A stretch of DNA of 64,000 bases from an uncultured Fluviicola sp. (GTDB taxonomy: Bacteria > Bacteroidota > Bacteroidia > Flavobacteriales_D > Crocinitomicaceae), in assembly GCA_913009205.1 (NCBI GenBank), contig CAJVYC010000004.1, forward strand, positions 124,001 to 188,000. The letters run 5' to 3'. Within the stretch, counting starts at the first letter, position 1; each line of letters begins with the position of its first letter. The position numbers and the translations under genes are program-made. Shown here one piece after another: positions 60,698 through 64,000 of this stretch. The notes under the pieces are model-generated. The model did no database searches. It was not told the DNA's origin and worked only from the letters and a program-made list of their open reading frames with translations.

Positions 60698-62097
60698 TCT
60701 ATACTTTCTATTTTTCCAGGTTTAACAAGAACTAATTTAGCCTCGGTCATTCCGCAATATTTTATGAATTGCAGGTTTGCTGCTGCTTGTTCTTTTGTTG
60801 AGCAAATCCCAGACAGGATCGCATTCGTACCGTCAGACCTTAAAGTCTCATGCAGGTATTCGCTTAAGTTCGAATCCATTAAAAGAGCGTCGTCTGTTTT
60901 TGGCAATAAGACTGAATAATATTGTGTCAAGTACTTAATGTACAATTGCCCGATTGAAGATTCTTCACTGACAATGCTTTCCTTAGTCCCCTTGTTTTCA
61001 TCGGTGTACAGTTTTCTTGCATCGCTGAAGTATTGTTCCATACGGGTGATGTCCACTTTTCCCAAAAAGTCGAGGCGGAACTTGTTGTAGTCAAAATCGG
61101 GTAGAATGTAATACGGTGTGGTAGCGCCTTCTTGTTTCGCGAGAACGTACACAATGTGATGTTTTACTTCGCCCAGTGTGATTTTATTGTCTTCCTTTTT
61201 AATTGTCGCTCCAACCATAACACCACCTCTCGTGTGGCGAACTTGCATGTTTGAGACAAAGTTTCCGAGCGACCAAACGGTCAATTTATCTTCCCCGTTG
61301 ATTTCCTTTTTGACAATCGGTTGAACAACGTGCGGATGTCCTCCGATAACCATGTTTACTCCGATTCGGTAGCACAATTGCTCGTATGTTTTTTGATAGC
61401 TATTGGGAAGTAGTTTGTATTCTTTTCCCCAATGCATGTTGCAAACAATGTATTCTGCGCCGAGTTCTTTTGCTCTCAGAACATCTTTTTTGATAACAAT
61501 ACTATCGATGTAATTGACAATTAAAGGCTTTGAAACAGACAATCCGTTCGTTCCATACGTATAATTAAGCATGGCGATTTTCATTCCATTGCGTTCGACC
61601 ATTAATGGATATACTTTATCTCTTTCTGCTTGACTTCTGAACGTTCCAGTATGCGCAACGCCAAGTTCGTCCAGTTTGTCTAATGTTCTGGCAACACCTT
61701 TTGAGCCTCGGTCACAGGAATGATTATTTGATGTCAAAATAATATTGAATCCTGCGTTGATTAATGTTTCGGGTAATTCATCTGGAGATGAGAATTGCGG
61801 ATATCCTTTGTATGGTTTTCCCGCCAGGGTCACTTCTAGATTCGCAATTCTTAAATCGTATTCGTTCAGAATTGGCTTTACGAATTTGAAAGCATCTTCG
61901 TACTCGTAAGAATTCGTTGTTTTGTTAAATGCAGCATTGATTTGTCCGTCGTGCCCCATAACGTCTCCCACAAAAAGCATTGAAACTTCATTGTTCTGAG
62001 AAAGAGATAAGAAAGAAAGAGAAATGAATAGGCTACACAGCGACAGCGCCTTTAATGTGCGGGTGCGGATCGTAATTGATAAGTTCAAAATCTTCAT
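60694..62097 (-). CDS. CapA-family metallophosphatase-like protein
   Basis: About 467 residues from the ATG at 62097; a TTG four codons upstream is less likely. A signal peptide is at about 14-37 ([20 protein letters not shown]), then the CapA/PgsA metallophosphatase-like core: [51 protein letters not shown] and [12 protein letters not shown]. PgsA makes poly-gamma-glutamate with PgsBC in other bacteria, but those partners are absent here and the exact role is unknown. The first 65 bases of the gene overlap the end of thyA in another frame, so the signal peptide is encoded across it. Confidence 0.9.
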   Translation of the reverse strand: MKILNLSITIRTRTLKALSLCSLFISLSFLSLSQNNEVSMLFVGDVMGHDGQINAAFNKTTNSYEYEDAFKFVKPILNEYDLRIANLEVTLAGKPYKGYPQFSSPDELPETLINAGFNIILTSNNHSCDRGSKGVARTLDKLDELGVAHTGTFRSQAERDKVYPLMVERNGMKIAMLNYTYGTNGLSVSKPLIVNYIDSIVIKKDVLRAKELGAEYIVCNMHWGKEYKLLPNSYQKTYEQLCYRIGVNMVIGGHPHVVQPIVKKEINGEDKLTVWSLGNFVSNMQVRHTRGGVMVGATIKKEDNKITLGEVKHHIVYVLAKQEGATTPYYILPDFDYNKFRLDFLGKVDITRMEQYFSDARKLYTDENKGTKESIVSEESSIGQLYIKYLTQYYSVLLPKTDDALLMDSNLSEYLHETLRSDGTNAILSGICSTKEQAAANLQFIKYCGMTEAKLVLVKPGKIESIE

Positions 62098-62827
62098 ATG
62101 TAAATGCAAAAATGTCTTTTATTTCAGGGTTCATTTTCATTGTCGGCAATTCTTTGAAATCCCTGCTTAACTGTAACTCCACCTGTTCAAGATGGTTACT
62201 ATAAATGTGTGCATCACCTAAGGTATGAACGAAGTCGCCCAATTCCAAATCACAGACCTGTGCAAGCATCATTGTAAGCAATGCGTACGATGCAATGTTA
62301 AATGGAACGCCTAAGAATGTGTCTGCGCTTCTTTGGTACAATTGGCAGCTTAGTTTGCCATCGGCAACGTAGAATTGGAACATAGAATGACAAGGAGGTA
62401 AGGCCATATTGTCAACATCGGCTACATTCCAGGCAGAAACGATGTGCCTTCTCGAGTCAGGATTGTTTTTTAATGAATCAACTAATTTCGTGATTTGATC
62501 AATGGTTCCGCCATTTCCATCCGGCCAAGATCTCCATTGGTGTCCGTAAACAGGGCCTAAGTTTCCGTCTTCATCTGCCCATTCGTCCCAAATTTTGACA
62601 TTGTGCTCTTTTAAATATTTTATGTTGGTATCGCCTTGCAAGAACCATAAAAGCTCATGAATAATCGATCTTAAGTGCAACTTTTTCGTTGTGATACACG
62701 GAAAGCCTTCGTTCAGGTCAAAACGCATTTGGTAACCAAAAACAGATGTTGTACCTGTTCCTGTGCGATCTTCCTTGTTCGTTCCGTTGTCTAGAATGTG
62801 CTGTAATAAGTCGTGATATTGCTTCAT
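62033..62827 (-). CDS. thyA: thymidylate synthase
   Basis: 264 residues, exactly the E. coli length. Catalytic Cys146 in [31 protein letters not shown] near 21-38, [11 protein letters not shown] near 97 and [18 protein letters not shown] near 174. It methylates dUMP with methylene-tetrahydrofolate, giving dihydrofolate, which FolA then reduces. First gene of thyA-capA-folA. A TAAATTCG box (seven of eight) lies upstream. Confidence 0.98.
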   Translation of the reverse strand: MKQYHDLLQHILDNGTNKEDRTGTGTTSVFGYQMRFDLNEGFPCITTKKLHLRSIIHELLWFLQGDTNIKYLKEHNVKIWDEWADEDGNLGPVYGHQWRSWPDGNGGTIDQITKLVDSLKNNPDSRRHIVSAWNVADVDNMALPPCHSMFQFYVADGKLSCQLYQRSADTFLGVPFNIASYALLTMMLAQVCDLELGDFVHTLGDAHIYSNHLEQVELQLSRDFKELPTMKMNPEIKDIFAFTYEDFELINYDPHPHIKGAVAV

Positions 62828-62965
62828 TATTTTCCTTTGGTTTTTTGCTTATCCGAATTTAAGTTTTTTGATAGGAATTTTAGCACGAATGTTCGTAAAT
62901 GCTTCGAATGGTTAATAAAATGATTTCATTTCGTCCTTACTTTTTAATTTATGTATCTTCGTTAC

Positions 62966-63364
62966 ATGAGAAAATTTATCATTTTGACGCTCTTATTGTC
63001 TCCAATGCTTGCATCGGCTCAAAAAACTATTTCCTTGAAACGAAAGTATTTGGGAAGTTATGTCGGTATGATTCCAGGCTATAAGATGCAGTCGTCTGAG
63101 GATATAATGTTTGTTACGCAGTCAAGAATTCTCATTAAAATAGGGAAGAATCAGGTTGAAATGACCGTTGGGGGGAATATGATGTTTGGAACTTACGAAG
63201 TGATGTTTGAAGCTAAGAAGTATTATTTACTTGATGTTACGATTGACGATCAGTTAGCAACAGAGCGGATTATGGTTTATAAATCAGGGAAGCATTTGTC
63301 GCGCGATGGAATGTATCCTCAGCCAGTAACGGAACTCAATAAAATGAAAAAAAGCCGACATTAA
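62966..63364 (+). CDS. small secreted protein, unknown
   Basis: 132 residues from the ATG at 62966; an in-frame ATG at 62951 would give a less normal signal peptide and overlaps the promoter-like TATCTTCG (62954-62961). Signal peptide MRKFIILTLLLSPMLASAQ. The mature part (LKRKYLGSYVGMIPGYKMQS, MFGTYEVMFEAKKYYLLDVT, HLSRDGMYPQPVTELNK) is beta-rich and resembles nothing that I can name. It converges on the histidine-kinase gene with overlap of four bases. Confidence 0.7.
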   Translation: MRKFIILTLLLSPMLASAQKTISLKRKYLGSYVGMIPGYKMQSSEDIMFVTQSRILIKIGKNQVEMTVGGNMMFGTYEVMFEAKKYYLLDVTIDDQLATERIMVYKSGKHLSRDGMYPQPVTELNKMKKSRH

Positions 63365-64000
63365 CAAGGGAGTTTAACGGTAAACGTTGTTCCTTTCCCC
63401 GGTGTGCTTTTCGCTGTAATGGTTCCTTGGTGTTCTTCCACGACCATTTTTACATAGTACAATCCAAGTCCAAATCCTTTTACATCGTGCAAGTTTCCTG
63501 TGGGAACACGGTAGAACTTATCGAAGATCATTTTCAGGTTCTCCCGCTTAATTCCAATTCCATTATCAGCCACTTCAATGGTAAAAAATCTTTTATCTCG
63601 ATGTGTTGTTATAGTTACGTTAGGTTCTATTTTACAGTACTTTATTGCGTTGTCAACCAAGTTGTAAACAACATTTGAAATGTGGACTTGATCAATTAGT
63701 ATGTTGTAATCTTCAGTGTTTAATTCAAGATTGATTTGAACCCCAGTTTCGTTTTTATTGAAATCGAAGTTGTCTTTTAATTCGGTTAAGAACTCATGAA
63801 CGTCGAATTGTTCTTTCTTCAATGAGATTTCTCGCTTGTCTAGCTTTGCAACGTTGAGTACTCTTTCTACTTGGTTTTCGAGTCGTTTATTCTCTTTGAA
63901 AATTAAACTGGCGTACTTATGAATTTTCTCTGGATCGGTTTTTATATCCGTTTTCATTATCATCTCGCTGGAAAGTCCGATGGAGGAAATCGGCGTTTTC
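63361..64000 (-). CDS. sensor histidine kinase, C-terminal part (5' end outside window)
   Basis: The frame stays open to the window edge; the visible 213 residues begin KTPISSIGLSSEMIM, the end of the HisKA H-box whose His lies just beyond base 64000. Then LENQVERVLNVAKLDKREISL, and the ATPase: N box HISNVVYNLVDNAIKYCK, G1 EVADNGIGIKRENL, F box IFDKFYRVP and G2 VKGFGLGLYYVKMVVEEHQG, ending TTFTVKLPC. The sensor input and the response regulator are not in the window. Confidence 0.93.
   Translation of the reverse strand, partial: KTPISSIGLSSEMIMKTDIKTDPEKIHKYASLIFKENKRLENQVERVLNVAKLDKREISLKKEQFDVHEFLTELKDNFDFNKNETGVQINLELNTEDYNILIDQVHISNVVYNLVDNAIKYCKIEPNVTITTHRDKRFFTIEVADNGIGIKRENLKMIFDKFYRVPTGNLHDVKGFGLGLYYVKMVVEEHQGTITAKSTPGKGTTFTVKLPC

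Overview
The window is a low-GC bacterial chromosome segment from a member of the Bacteroidota, most likely order Flavobacteriales (a Crocinitomicaceae/Fluviicola-like lineage fits best, by inference). Support: TTTG-N19-TAnnTTTG promoters, few purine-rich ribosome sites, proteins with type IX secretion C-terminal sorting domains, a DUF5686/carboxypeptidase-regulatory-like outer-membrane protein, lptC downstream of coaX, an L21 protein with a basic Ala/Lys tail, and a Bacteroidota-type mraZ-to-ftsZ division cluster. No rRNA, CRISPR array, insertion sequence or prophage is visible. One tRNA (Phe) is present.

Layout. 1-3.7 kb: the end of a gamma-carbonic-anhydrase-like gene, a wrecked leuB relic, a ChaN-like protein, a GNAT acetyltransferase and kbl. 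3.8-10.6 kb (minus): DUF5686 protein, a small membrane protein, lptC, a repeat-type secreted protein, an outer-membrane protein and coaX. 10.7-13 kb: tRNA-Phe, dgkA-like kinase, a CotH/T9SS protein. 13.0-16.9 kb: a consensus promoter and a SAM-I riboswitch controlling a two-gene methionine synthase. 17-22.2 kb (minus): moeA, two tandem-OmpA-domain proteins, serS, rpmA, rplU. 22.3-23.7 kb: a broken small secreted gene and a DMT transporter. 23.8-40.5 kb (plus): the division/cell-wall cluster mraZ-rsmH-ftsL-ftsI-murE-mraY-murD-(unknown 158 aa gene)-ftsW-murG-murC-ftsQ-ftsA-ftsZ-yqeY, mostly with overlapping or abutting genes, preceded by two pairs of MraZ-type boxes and closed by a strong terminator. 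40.6-46.4 kb: a DEAD-box helicase, a nonsense-bearing beta-barrel gene, an ECF sigma/membrane anti-sigma-like/Spy-like module, an unknown lipoprotein, and a YyaL relic. 46.5-53.5 kb (minus): polyprenyl synthase, RND exporter, pyrF, prfA, purM. 53.7-64 kb: small protein, PhnA-domain protein, histidine-kinase relic, rlmF, a T9SS secreted protein, a DUF1272 relic, topB, folA-capA-thyA, a small secreted protein, and the 3' part of a histidine kinase.

Besides the housekeeping genes, three things stand out. First, decay: five clear gene relics (leuB, YyaL, histidine kinase, DUF1272, beta-barrel) and one possible sixth lie between intact essential genes. Second, a dispersed family of GATCYAAAA/GCGAAGCGATC units occurs in several intergenic spaces, forms a ~125-bp hairpin at 60.05-60.17 kb, and appears to have entered the murC coding sequence in frame. 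Third, a 37-bp tract (35/37 identical) is shared, in the same reading frame, between the CotH gene and the variable linker of ftsZ. No complete new defence or mobile system was found. The best unknowns are the 158 aa gene inside the division cluster and the lipoprotein beside the ECF sigma module.
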